In this document: piece after piece, positions 7,882 through 15,443 of the stretch
Layout: each line of letters begins with the position of its first letter
Numbering within the stretch: position 1 is the stretch's first letter
Source of the DNA: a virus
DNA length: 37,313 nucleotides
Reading direction: 5' to 3' (one strand)
IMG/VR virus record: IMGVR_UViG_3300027770_000127
Location: 1-37,313 of that record
Position numbers and translations under genes: made by a program
The notes under the pieces: generated by a model
What the model was told of the DNA's origin: nothing
Databases searched by the model: none
The model's input: only the letters and a program-made list of their open reading frames with translations

Positions 7882-9831
7882 ATGCCTTTAGTTAAGATAC
7901 CATTAAAATCAGGGTTTAATAAACAAGCCACTGCTTCTCAAGCTATGGGCGAATGGATTGATGGTAATAACGTTAGATTTAGATATGGATCTCCTGAAAA
8001 ATTAGGGGGTTGGGAACAGATTACAGATAAATTAATAGCTGGCGCTGCAAGAGCACAATGGTCGTGGACCGATTTAACTGGCAGACGTTACGCGGCTCTC
8101 GGAACTAATAAATGTTTATATGTTTACGATGCAGATAGTTTATATGATATTACACCTTTAGATACAGACAGAACATTAACAAGCTGTACATTTACATCTA
8201 CAACAGGATCTAAAACAGTTACAGTTAATAAAGCTTCACATAATTTAGAAATTGGAGAATACATTTTATTTACTTCTGTAACATTACCAGGTGGTGGAGT
8301 AACTAGTTTTGTAGCTTCTGATTTTACAACAAATACATTTGAAATTATTTCAACTCCTACAAGTGGAACATTTACAATAACAATGGCTGTAACTGAAACA
8401 GGAACAGGAATGTCCTCTCAAGGATCAGCTACTACAACACCTTATGTTAATCCAGGTCCATTAGTTGCATCATTAGGATATGGTTGGGGAACAGGTACTT
8501 GGGGTTTATCTACGTGGGGAACACCAAGAACAACTTCTAATGCAACCATTGATGCAGCCGATTGGTCATTAGATAACTTTGGAGAAAATTTAATTGCAAC
8601 TGTTAAAAACGGCAAGACATTTATTTGGTATCCAGCAAGTGGTGCTGGAACTGCAAACAGAGCAACACTAATTCCAAATAACCCGACAGCTACTATTCAA
8701 ACTATAGTATCAGATAGAGATAGACATTTATTACATTTAGGAACAGAAACAGCTATTGGAAATCCTAATACTCAAGATCCAATGTTTATAAGATTTTCTG
8801 ATCAAGAAGATATTGAAGACTATGTACCAACTTCTACAAATACAGCGGGTACATTTAGATTAGATGACGGTACAACTATTGTTGGTGCCGTAAGAGCAAA
8901 AGATTATATATTAGTTATTACAGATACTGCAGCTTATACAATTCAATTTGTAGGGCCTCCTTATACATTCAGTATAAGAAAAGTAGGTTCTAATTGTGGA
9001 CTTATTGGTAAACATGCTTTAGCGTTCGTAAACGGAGCTGTTTGGTGGATGGGTGATTCTGGAGGATTTTTTAAATTTGATGGAACAGTTAGTGATGTAT
9101 CTTGTTTAGTAGAAGACTTTGTATTTAAAACTCTAGGTACGGACAATTTAGGAATTAACTTTTCACAAGGTTCACAAGTATATTGTGGATTAAATACTTT
9201 ATATACAGAAATAAATTGGTTCTATTGTAAAGCGGGAGTAACAAATATAGATAGAGTAGTTACGCTCAATTATGAAGAAAACTCATGGGTTACTGGAGAT
9301 TTAGCTAGAACTACATATGAAGATTCTAAAGTATTTAAATTTCCATATGCAACTAAATATGATACAACAGCTACACCAACAGTACCAACTATTAATGGAG
9401 CAACAGCTGGAGCTTCTTATTATTTCATTCAAGAAAAAGGTAAAAACGAAATTATAAATACAGGTGGAACTACAACTAACGCTATAGCTGCTTATGTTAG
9501 ATCAGGAGACTTTGAAATAGATCAGGATGGTAATGGAGAGTATTTCTTAAAGATTAGAAGATTTATACCAGATTTTAAAAACTTAGAAGGAAGTGCAGAC
9601 GTTACTATTTATTTAAGATCATATCCTGCAGATACAACAACTGTTAAAGGAGAGACATTTATAGGACCATTTACAATAGACACATCAACTGATAAAGTAG
9701 ATACTCGCGCTAGAGGAAGACTTGCTAGTATTAGAATAGATAGTGATGCTATAGATGATAACTGGCGCTACGGAATATTTAGAGTGGATATACAACAAGA
9801 TGGTCTTGGTGGTAGTTTCCCTCAAACATAA
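7882..9831 (+). CDS. Tail nozzle/stabilisation protein (P22 gp10-like)
   Basis: A 649-aa protein starting MPLVKIPLKSGFNKQATASQ and followed by a WIDGNNVRFRYGSPEKLGGW block, the hallmark of marine podovirus 'stabilisation protein' relatives of P22 gp10, a beta-propeller-like tail accessory factor that closes the portal channel. Repeated propeller-like elements follow (GRRYAALGTN, LYVYDADSLYDIT, TFIWYPASG, GFFKFDGTVSDVS). Residues about 95-180 look like an inserted Ig-like domain, which may explain why it is longer than gp10 (around 470 aa). It would plug DNA and attach fibres. The assignment is from motif memory; T7 gp12-like nozzle is the alternative name for the same role. Confidence 0.7.
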   Translation: MPLVKIPLKSGFNKQATASQAMGEWIDGNNVRFRYGSPEKLGGWEQITDKLIAGAARAQWSWTDLTGRRYAALGTNKCLYVYDADSLYDITPLDTDRTLTSCTFTSTTGSKTVTVNKASHNLEIGEYILFTSVTLPGGGVTSFVASDFTTNTFEIISTPTSGTFTITMAVTETGTGMSSQGSATTTPYVNPGPLVASLGYGWGTGTWGLSTWGTPRTTSNATIDAADWSLDNFGENLIATVKNGKTFIWYPASGAGTANRATLIPNNPTATIQTIVSDRDRHLLHLGTETAIGNPNTQDPMFIRFSDQEDIEDYVPTSTNTAGTFRLDDGTTIVGAVRAKDYILVITDTAAYTIQFVGPPYTFSIRKVGSNCGLIGKHALAFVNGAVWWMGDSGGFFKFDGTVSDVSCLVEDFVFKTLGTDNLGINFSQGSQVYCGLNTLYTEINWFYCKAGVTNIDRVVTLNYEENSWVTGDLARTTYEDSKVFKFPYATKYDTTATPTVPTINGATAGASYYFIQEKGKNEIINTGGTTTNAIAAYVRSGDFEIDQDGNGEYFLKIRRFIPDFKNLEGSADVTIYLRSYPADTTTVKGETFIGPFTIDTSTDKVDTRARGRLASIRIDSDAIDDNWRYGIFRVDIQQDGLGGSFPQT

Positions 9832-9833
9832 TT

Positions 9834-10031
9834 ATGGCTACATATAAATTTTATTATCTTATTTCTGGGAGTAATGGTATTCAACAAAAAGAATACATAT
9901 CTTCTTATAATATAAATCAAGTTAAACCTTATTTCTTAAGTGATACTCCTAATGTTACAGAAGTACGTAGGATTGATATATTGGCAGATCCAGACGGTAT
10001 CAATACAGATGAAGCTTTAGGATATAATTAA
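9834..10031 (+). CDS. Small virion-associated protein, unknown
   Basis: A 65-aa protein (MATYKFYYLISGSNGIQQKE start), 2 nt after the nozzle gene and overlapping the next gene by 1 nt (TAATG). No recognised domain; a mixed beta/alpha pattern and an acidic C-terminal half. Tight packing among tail genes suggests a small structural or assembly factor. I do not recognise the family. Confidence 0.65.
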   Translation: MATYKFYYLISGSNGIQQKEYISSYNINQVKPYFLSDTPNVTEVRRIDILADPDGINTDEALGYN

Positions 10032-10210
10032 TGGCAAAAATTAATTTATACATACCAGAACCTAGAGAACCTTATACTGTTGATAACTTTAGACAAATTA
10101 ATCAAGTATTAGAAACTTTACAAAATCAATTAAATACAACTTTTCAAGAAGATTTAAATGAAGAGCTACAAGCATTTAACTGGTTTTTAATTGGAAGCGG
10201 TGCAGAATGA
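10031..10210 (+). CDS. Small tail-region protein, 59 aa
   Basis: The ORF runs from ATG at 10031 (TAATG overlap with the upstream stop) to TGA at 10208-10210, which overlaps the next ATG (ATGA). The protein MAKINLYIPEPREPYTVDNF... has a helical, Gln/Asn/Glu-rich middle (NFRQINQVLETLQNQL) and ends FNWFLIGSGAE. Both junctions are classic translational-coupling overlaps, so I regard it as real although it is short. Function unknown. Confidence 0.75.
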   Translation: MAKINLYIPEPREPYTVDNFRQINQVLETLQNQLNTTFQEDLNEELQAFNWFLIGSGAE

Positions 10211-10542
10211 CAATAGAATATAAAAGTCAAACTTATAGATTAGCCACAACAAATTTAACTACCACACTTACAGTTAATGCAACAACTAGAACAATTGTAA
10301 AAGAAATTAGTGTTTCAAATATACATAATAATACAGTAGATTGTAATTTTTATTTAAATAAAACTAATGGAAGTGCTATATTTTATCATGTCAAAGTAGC
10401 TGCAGATTCTCATGATAATGCTGTACATAATACTTTAGTATTAGAAGAAAGTGATTATTTAACTTTTCAAGCTAATGTATCTAATGTAGTATCAGGACAA
10501 ATTTCTTATGCTTTATTAAGTAGAAAAAATCAGAATGGCTAG
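10207..10542 (+). CDS. Small beta-rich virion protein, unknown
   Basis: A 111-aa protein, Thr/Asn-rich with alternating hydrophobic residues (TIVKEISVSNI, CNFYLNKTNG, YLTFQANVSN), consistent with a beta-sandwich. Such proteins in this position in marine phages are usually annotated as hypothetical tail or decoration proteins. It overlaps both neighbours (4 nt upstream, 8 nt downstream). No specific function can be assigned. Confidence 0.7.
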   Translation: MTIEYKSQTYRLATTNLTTTLTVNATTRTIVKEISVSNIHNNTVDCNFYLNKTNGSAIFYHVKVAADSHDNAVHNTLVLEESDYLTFQANVSNVVSGQISYALLSRKNQNG

Positions 10543-10666
10543 AAAAGTAAGTAACGGTTCAGGAGCCTTTGTTAAGCATACCAATAAAAAAAGACCAGGC
10601 AGACACTCAAAAAGTCCAAATAAAAGAAATGACCATAAAGAATATCGTGGACAAGGTAGACGATAA
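10535..10666 (+). CDS. Small very basic protein, 43 aa
   Basis: ATG at 10535 overlaps the end of the previous gene by 8 nt; TAA at 10664-10666. The protein starts MARKVSNGSGAFVKHTNKKR and ends RGQGRR. About 16 of 43 residues are Lys, Arg or His, with almost no hydrophobic core. It is likely a nucleic-acid-binding or intrinsically disordered virion protein. Small basic proteins of this kind are common in pelagiphage-like tail regions (from memory). Confidence 0.75.
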   Translation: MARKVSNGSGAFVKHTNKKRPGRHSKSPNKRNDHKEYRGQGRR

Positions 10667-10677
10667 TAGTATATATT
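10648..10677 (+). promoter_or_regulatory. Sigma70-like promoter, leaderless spacing
   Basis: TGGACA (10648-10653), an 18-bp spacer and TATATT (10672-10677). The ATG of the next gene is at 10685, only 7 nt after the -10, so the transcript would be leaderless. It overlaps the end of the basic-protein gene. Confidence 0.5.
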
Positions 10678-10684
10678 AAAGTTT

Positions 10685-10906
10685 ATGGATTATAAAACAA
10701 TAATAGTAGATGGGGTAGAGGTTCCAGTTCTTCCTGCAAAAGCAGAAGAAACAATATTAAATAAAATTACAGGACAAACATACGCAACTATTGATGAATT
10801 TCATGCAGATGTGGCTGACCCTAGTACGCCTACTAAAGCAGAAGATTTACAAAGAGATTTAAAAATAACAGTTGCATCTTTACAGGTTATTGGTAAAACT
10901 AAATAA
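10685..10906 (+). CDS. Small unknown protein upstream of glycosyltransferases
   Basis: A 73-aa protein (MDYKTIIVDGVEVPVLPAKA start) with a central acidic segment and a basic end. The central TGQTYATIDEFHADV reads like a small structural domain. The stop overlaps the next ATG (TAATG at 10904-10908), so it is coupled to the glycosyltransferase gene. No known function. Confidence 0.65.
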   Translation: MDYKTIIVDGVEVPVLPAKAEETILNKITGQTYATIDEFHADVADPSTPTKAEDLQRDLKITVASLQVIGKTK

Positions 10907-11823
10907 TGCAGCCGTTTGGTGGAACTGAAATACAATTAGCGTATTTAAAAAAATACGTATCTAAAGATTTATTTTCTAAAATTAAATTAGAACTATCCGT
11001 ACCAGAAAGAAGTCCTGTAGTTATAGATAAAACTAATGTTCTATGGATTCAAAACAGTTACGATCAACCTAATCTTCATCCTTGGTTTAAGAACAAATTA
11101 AATCACGGTAAATATGATTGGTATGTATTCAATTCTCATTGGGTATATGAGAAGTATAGATACTTCTTTGATATTCCAACAGATCAATCTTTAGTCATTA
11201 AGAATGGATTTACTGATGATCTAGTATTAAAAAAAGATTTTAAACGTAAAGATAAAATTAAATTAGTTTATACTTCAACTCCTTGGCGAGGACTTGATGT
11301 TTTATTAGATGCTATGGAATTAGTTAAATCTGATAAAGTAGAACTAGATGTATATTCAAGCACACAAATATATGGGGATCAATTCAAAGAACAAGCTGAT
11401 GATCAATACAAACCTTTGTATGATAAAGCTAGAAATCTAAAGAATGTTAATTATAAAGGTTATTGTCATCACGATGAATTAGTAAAAATACTTCATACCT
11501 ATGATGTATTTGTTTATCCTAATACTTGGGAAGAAACTTCATGTATCGCGGCCATTGAAGCGTTAGCCTGTGGACTCGTAGCAGTGACCACGGACCTCGG
11601 TGCTTTATACGAGACCTGCGCAGATTTTCCAATCTATATACCTTATCTAAAAGACAAGAAGAAACTAGCAAATCAATTTACATATGTAATAGAGTCTTTA
11701 CCTGAAGTATTAAATAATATAGAAGAAGATAAATTAAAGTTTCAAATGCAATACTATAAACAGTTTTATCATTGGGACATTATTAAAGGAAATTGGGAAA
11801 ATTTTTTAAATGGCATCAAGTAA
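10906..11823 (+). CDS. GT-B (family 4-like) glycosyltransferase
   Basis: A 305-aa protein. The C-terminal Rossmann half carries GT4 hallmarks: LVYTSTPWRGLDVLLDA, then YDVFVYPNTWEETSCIAAIEAL with the E-x7-E motif at E210/E218 that binds the nucleotide-sugar donor, then GLVAVTTDLGAL. The N-terminus starts at GGTEIQL, lacking a first beta strand, so the acceptor domain is short compared with typical GT4 enzymes (about 350-400 aa). It would transfer a sugar to a phage protein, phage DNA or host glycan. A retaining mechanism is expected for the family. It overlaps the following glycosyltransferase by 14 nt. Confidence 0.8.
   Translation: MQPFGGTEIQLAYLKKYVSKDLFSKIKLELSVPERSPVVIDKTNVLWIQNSYDQPNLHPWFKNKLNHGKYDWYVFNSHWVYEKYRYFFDIPTDQSLVIKNGFTDDLVLKKDFKRKDKIKLVYTSTPWRGLDVLLDAMELVKSDKVELDVYSSTQIYGDQFKEQADDQYKPLYDKARNLKNVNYKGYCHHDELVKILHTYDVFVYPNTWEETSCIAAIEALACGLVAVTTDLGALYETCADFPIYIPYLKDKKKLANQFTYVIESLPEVLNNIEEDKLKFQMQYYKQFYHWDIIKGNWENFLNGIK
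11588..11600 (+). repeat. CACGG heptamer repeat, relaxed
   Basis: CCACGGA CCTCGG, two units of the 7-nt repeat with one mismatch, inside the glycosyltransferase gene and in a locally GC-rich stretch. Confidence 0.35.
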
Positions 11824-12637
11824 AGATATAAGATTATTTGTAGGTACTCCAGTTCATTCAGAGGTTTCAATTCATTATTTTAAAGCTTCATTAGAATTTC
11901 AAAAAGAATGTTACGTTAGAAAAATACCTATAATGTTTCAGGTAATGAAAAGTAGTTTAGTTACACAGGGGAGACAGTTATGTGTATCTGCTTTTTTATC
12001 TTCTCAGTGTACTCATTTATTGTTTGTAGATTCTGATATTGCATATTCATATAAAATGTTTGAAAAAATGGTTAACTATGACAAAGATATTTGTATGGTT
12101 CCTTATCCAATTAAATCTATAGACTTTGAAAAAATTAAAAAGAAAATTGAAACTGGTTCTACACTAGATCCAATGTTATTAGGTAATCAATATACAATGT
12201 CTATTACAGATTCTAAAAACATAAAAATTGAAAATGGTTTTATAGAAGTTGAAAGAGGACCTGCTGGATTTATGTTAATTAAAAGAGAAGCTATTAAAAA
12301 ATTAATAAAAGAATACCCAGAGTTTACAATTAAACAACATACATTAATTGATGGTAAATTAGTTGAAAGAGAAAACATGTATAATTTCTTTGATACCTAT
12401 TGGGATCCAAATGAAAAAACTTATACTGGAGAAGACTTTTATTTCTGTAAATTAGCTAAACATGCTGGTATTAAAATGTATGCTTTAGTTGATGAATACA
12501 TATCTCATTATGGAGAATTTGGTTATACAGGTAGATTAATTGATGAATTTATAGTTACAGAAGATAAAGCTGAAGTACCAGGCACTATTATCAATAGTGA
12601 TATAGATCCTAAAGACCTAGAAAAATCAGATAAATAG
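11810..12637 (+). CDS. GT-A-type glycosyltransferase
   Basis: A 275-aa protein. An N-terminal beta strand (IRLFVGTPVHSEVS) is followed by a helical stretch and LLFVDSDIAY, where D74-S75-D76 is the metal/nucleotide-sugar DxD motif of GT-A enzymes. ERGPAGFMLIKREAI and TGEDFYFCKLAKHAG match the acceptor-side and ED catalytic-base regions. It pairs with the GT-B enzyme upstream, suggesting two-step glycosylation of one target. The target is not deducible; virion tail decoration is inferred from location. Confidence 0.75.
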   Translation: MASSKDIRLFVGTPVHSEVSIHYFKASLEFQKECYVRKIPIMFQVMKSSLVTQGRQLCVSAFLSSQCTHLLFVDSDIAYSYKMFEKMVNYDKDICMVPYPIKSIDFEKIKKKIETGSTLDPMLLGNQYTMSITDSKNIKIENGFIEVERGPAGFMLIKREAIKKLIKEYPEFTIKQHTLIDGKLVERENMYNFFDTYWDPNEKTYTGEDFYFCKLAKHAGIKMYALVDEYISHYGEFGYTGRLIDEFIVTEDKAEVPGTIINSDIDPKDLEKSDK

Positions 12638-12668
12638 CAACGATATTGTACATATTTCATTAATTAGT

Positions 12669-12693
12669 TATAATAACATTTAGTTAACTAAAT
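12669..12693 (+). promoter_or_regulatory. TATAAT box followed by 16-bp palindrome
   Basis: TATAAT (12669-12674) is followed 3 nt later by a perfect 16-bp palindrome (ATTTAGTT and its complement, 12678-12693), just before the ATG at 12701. This is the only intergenic gap between the glycosyltransferases and the internal-virion genes. No clear -35. Confidence 0.45.
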
Positions 12694-12700
12694 TAAAAAT

Positions 12701-13750
12701 ATGGATCCATTTACAATCGCTTTAGCCGTATTTGGCGTACAAAAATTAAGAGGACAATCTACAGGTAAATCATTTCGAGACGCATTACTAGCGGCTACAG
12801 GAGCACAAGCTCTTTCCGCTACTTCAGTAGGAGCTGATTTAGGTATTAAAGGTTTTACATTAGGACAAGAAGGATCTTTTTTAGGATCTCTTGGGCCAAG
12901 TGCAAACGCTGCAAATTCTTTAGCTTACGATGCTGCAACATCAGCAGCAGGTAACACAGGAATTATGAGTCAGTTCGGACAAACAGCAGTTGGACAAGGT
13001 ATAAGTTCTTTATATGGTTCACCAGGAACACCAGCAGTAACAGGAATACCTGAACAAACTTACAGAGAAGCTATAACAGATAAAACTACAGGAGCTCTTT
13101 TACAACCAGAGAGAGCGTATCAAGCAGCAGTACCTGCGCAGGCAGCAGTACCAGCAACAGGATACCAAGCTCTTTCACCAACTGAAAAATTAATTACAGG
13201 AGCAGTTGCATTACCTACAGTTGCAGCAGCATTTCAAGATACACCAGAACCAGAAAAAGCTGGATACACAGATGAAGAATATAAAAAAGCTTACGCAGAA
13301 CAATCAGAAAGTTTAAAAAATTTAAGAAATACAGCTAAACCAACTTATACATCAATGAGTCCATATAATTATGGTCAAGGTTCTATGTACACATTTAATC
13401 AAGGTGGTATTGTAAATGCATTACCAAGATTTGCAGTTGGCGGAGTTAACTACATGCCATCAAAAATTACACACGATGAGAATGATGTCTATAACTACAT
13501 TAGAGCTTCAGGATACGTGGAAGATGGATCAGGTACAGGTGAAAAAGATACAGATACTATTCTTGCACAATTAGCAGATGGAGAATTTGTGTCTCGTACT
13601 GATGCTGTTTTAGGTGCTGGGATTATGGCAGGTGCATCACCAAATAATATGAAAGAAATGAGAAAATTAGGTGCTTCGTACTTCTATGATCAACAAGCTA
13701 AATTTAAAAGAATATTTGATTTATTAGATGCAAGCAGAAAGACTAATTGA
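12701..13750 (+). CDS. Internal virion-type protein with LADGEFV motif
   Basis: A 349-aa protein. The N-terminal half is Ala/Gly/Ser-rich and low complexity with possible amphipathic helices (FRDALLAATGAQALSATSVG). The C-terminal part has NQGGIVNALPRFAVGGVNY and then DTILAQLADGEFVSRTDAV, a GG-box/DGEF combination found in internal or ejection proteins of marine podoviruses (from memory). It ends in a charged helix. It overlaps the next gene by 23 nt. Likely packaged in the head and ejected with DNA; this is inferred from composition and position. Confidence 0.6.
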   Translation: MDPFTIALAVFGVQKLRGQSTGKSFRDALLAATGAQALSATSVGADLGIKGFTLGQEGSFLGSLGPSANAANSLAYDAATSAAGNTGIMSQFGQTAVGQGISSLYGSPGTPAVTGIPEQTYREAITDKTTGALLQPERAYQAAVPAQAAVPATGYQALSPTEKLITGAVALPTVAAAFQDTPEPEKAGYTDEEYKKAYAEQSESLKNLRNTAKPTYTSMSPYNYGQGSMYTFNQGGIVNALPRFAVGGVNYMPSKITHDENDVYNYIRASGYVEDGSGTGEKDTDTILAQLADGEFVSRTDAVLGAGIMAGASPNNMKEMRKLGASYFYDQQAKFKRIFDLLDASRKTN

Positions 13751-14186
13751 GAAACGAGTAGACGTCCTTCACATCCATAACACAGATGTAGAAAGATTTT
13801 GGCCATTAGTAAATTTTATGGTTGCAGAATCTTTAAAGTACTCAGGGGGCGCTTACAGTGCTTATCATATTAAAGATTCTTTAATTGATGGTAGCATGCA
13901 ATTATTCTTGGTATTTGGTTCAGATGACGGGCTTAAACAGAAAGTATTTGGTTGCCTCGTTACACGGATCACGGACCAGCCTAATTTAAGACAGTTAGAA
14001 GGTATCATTTTAACTGGAGAAAAAAGAGAATTGTGGCAAGACGAGATGGTATCCATGGTTGAAAATTTTGCAATACAAAACGATTGTAAAAGATTATGTA
14101 TACTAGCTAGACCAGGTTGGAGTAAGATAGTAAAACAATATGGTTGGAAAGTTAAAAACGTAGAATTACAAAAAGAGTTAATATGA
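13728..14186 (+). CDS. GNAT-like/internal virion protein A-like, copy 1
   Basis: A 152-aa protein. The pattern (N-terminal helix FWPLVNFMVAESLKYSGG, strands QLFLVFGSDD and KVFGCLVTRI, helix DEMVSMVENFAIQND, then RLCILARPGWSKIVKQYGWK) resembles a small acetyltransferase fold. Podovirus T7 gp13-type internal proteins are described with this resemblance. A clear CoA-binding Q/RxxGxG/A loop is not visible, so activity is doubtful. It is paralogous to the next gene (shared R-PGW-KI core) and overlaps it by 4 nt (ATGA). A heptamer repeat is embedded at 13963. Confidence 0.55.
   Translation: MQAERLIEKRVDVLHIHNTDVERFWPLVNFMVAESLKYSGGAYSAYHIKDSLIDGSMQLFLVFGSDDGLKQKVFGCLVTRITDQPNLRQLEGIILTGEKRELWQDEMVSMVENFAIQNDCKRLCILARPGWSKIVKQYGWKVKNVELQKELI
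13963..13977 (+). repeat. CACGG heptamer repeat, two exact cores
   Basis: CACGGATCACGGACC: two CACGG cores 7 nt apart, plus a trailing ACC that recurs at other sites. It lies in coding DNA (residues TRITD). Confidence 0.6.
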
Positions 14187-14617
14187 TTATAACAAGTTTA
14201 ATATTACCTAAAGACCTAAATGAGTTTTGGCCAAAGGTTAAAGATCATTTAATGAAGTCCGTAAAATATACTTACGGCAGATATAATTTACAAAATATTT
14301 ATGATGCTATCATGCACAGAAATTATCATTTATGGGTAATATGTGTTGATGGTGTTTATAAAGGAGCTGTTGTAACAAACATTACTGAGTATCCTCAAAA
14401 GAAATTCTTATGTATGCACTTTACAGGTGGATATGATTTAAAAGAATGGAAACAACCTATGTTAGATAAATTAAGAAAATTTGCAATTGATATGAATTGT
14501 GATGGTATTGAATCTAGCGGAAGACCAGGTTGGGTTAAAATATTTTCAAACAATGGAGTTAGAGCAAGTTGGATTACTTACGAACTTCCATTAACAGAGG
14601 AAAAATTATATGGGTAA
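14183..14617 (+). CDS. GNAT-like/internal virion protein A-like, copy 2
   Basis: A 144-aa protein, divergent paralogue of the upstream gene: LNEFWPKVKDHLMKSVKYTYG, VICVDGVYKGAVVTNITEYP, MLDKLRKFAIDMNCDGIESSGRPGWVKIFSNNG. The shared aromatic/basic core (RPGW-KI) and identical domain order show tandem duplication followed by divergence. The lack of a CoA loop again argues for a structural role. It overlaps the next gene by 8 nt. Confidence 0.55.
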   Translation: MIITSLILPKDLNEFWPKVKDHLMKSVKYTYGRYNLQNIYDAIMHRNYHLWVICVDGVYKGAVVTNITEYPQKKFLCMHFTGGYDLKEWKQPMLDKLRKFAIDMNCDGIESSGRPGWVKIFSNNGVRASWITYELPLTEEKLYG

Positions 14618-15443
14618 AGGCGGAGGCGGTGGCGGCGGAGTACCTGCTAACACAACTGCTGTACAAACAGTAAGAGAAGCTCCAGAGATTGAAGCACGTA
14701 AACTCGCTTTATATGATGAAGCAGCAAAGTTAGCACAACAACCAATTTCATTACCAGCAATACAAGTTGCTGCACCAAGTCAATTACAACAAACTGGATT
14801 TGGTATGGCTGGTCAAACAGGTGTTGGTCAACAGGCTGCACAACAAGGTATAGCTAGTCTTCAACAAGCTGCTGCTGGACCAAACATTTCTCAATTTTAT
14901 AATCCATATCAATCATATGTATTAGATGAAATTAATAGACAAGCAGGCATGCAACAAAATCAATTATCCGCACAAGCAGTTAATGCTGGTGCATTTGGTG
15001 GTGGAAGAGAAGGTGTGCAAAGAGCTGAACTACAAAGAGCAACACAACAAAATATAGGACAAGCTCAACAACAAGGATTCAATACTGCATTACAAGCGGC
15101 ACAGCAACAACAACAAGTTGGATTAGGTGCTGGACAAGCTTTACTTGGAGCAGGCGCTCAACAACAAGCAATGCAACAAGGTGATATACAAAGTTTATTA
15201 CAAGCTGGTGGAATACAACAACAACTTGGACAACAAGCTTTAGAAGCTTCAAGACAGACGCAATTACAACAAGCTTATGAACCTTATCAAAGAACAGAAT
15301 TCTTAAAGAATATAATGACTAACTTACCAACTACGCAGAGTTCCGTAACAGCGACCACGGCTCCTGGATCTAATCCACTGGCTCAAGCTGTAGGTACTGG
15401 TTTAGGAGCATATGCGGCTTATAACATTGCAGCTAAAAAATAA
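14610..15443 (+). CDS. Gln/Ala-rich internal virion (ejection) protein
   Basis: A 277-aa protein with a poly-Gly start (MGKGGGGGGG) and a long Gln/Ala-rich helical region (AQQQGFN, AAQQQQQVGLGAGQALLGAGAQQQAM), typical of podovirus DNA-ejection proteins that sit in the head core. The C-terminus is Ala/Gly-rich with a hydrophobic helix (AQAVGTGLGAYAAYNIAA). An AGAGGA stretch 9 nt before the ATG may be the ribosome site. It ends in a TAATG overlap with the next gene. Function inferred from composition and neighbours. Confidence 0.65.
   Translation: MGKGGGGGGGVPANTTAVQTVREAPEIEARKLALYDEAAKLAQQPISLPAIQVAAPSQLQQTGFGMAGQTGVGQQAAQQGIASLQQAAAGPNISQFYNPYQSYVLDEINRQAGMQQNQLSAQAVNAGAFGGGREGVQRAELQRATQQNIGQAQQQGFNTALQAAQQQQQVGLGAGQALLGAGAQQQAMQQGDIQSLLQAGGIQQQLGQQALEASRQTQLQQAYEPYQRTEFLKNIMTNLPTTQSSVTATTAPGSNPLAQAVGTGLGAYAAYNIAAKK
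15355..15367 (+). repeat. CACGG heptamer repeat, degenerate
   Basis: CCACGGCTCCTGG: one exact CACGG core and one degenerate unit. The weakest member of the family; listed for completeness. Confidence 0.2.
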
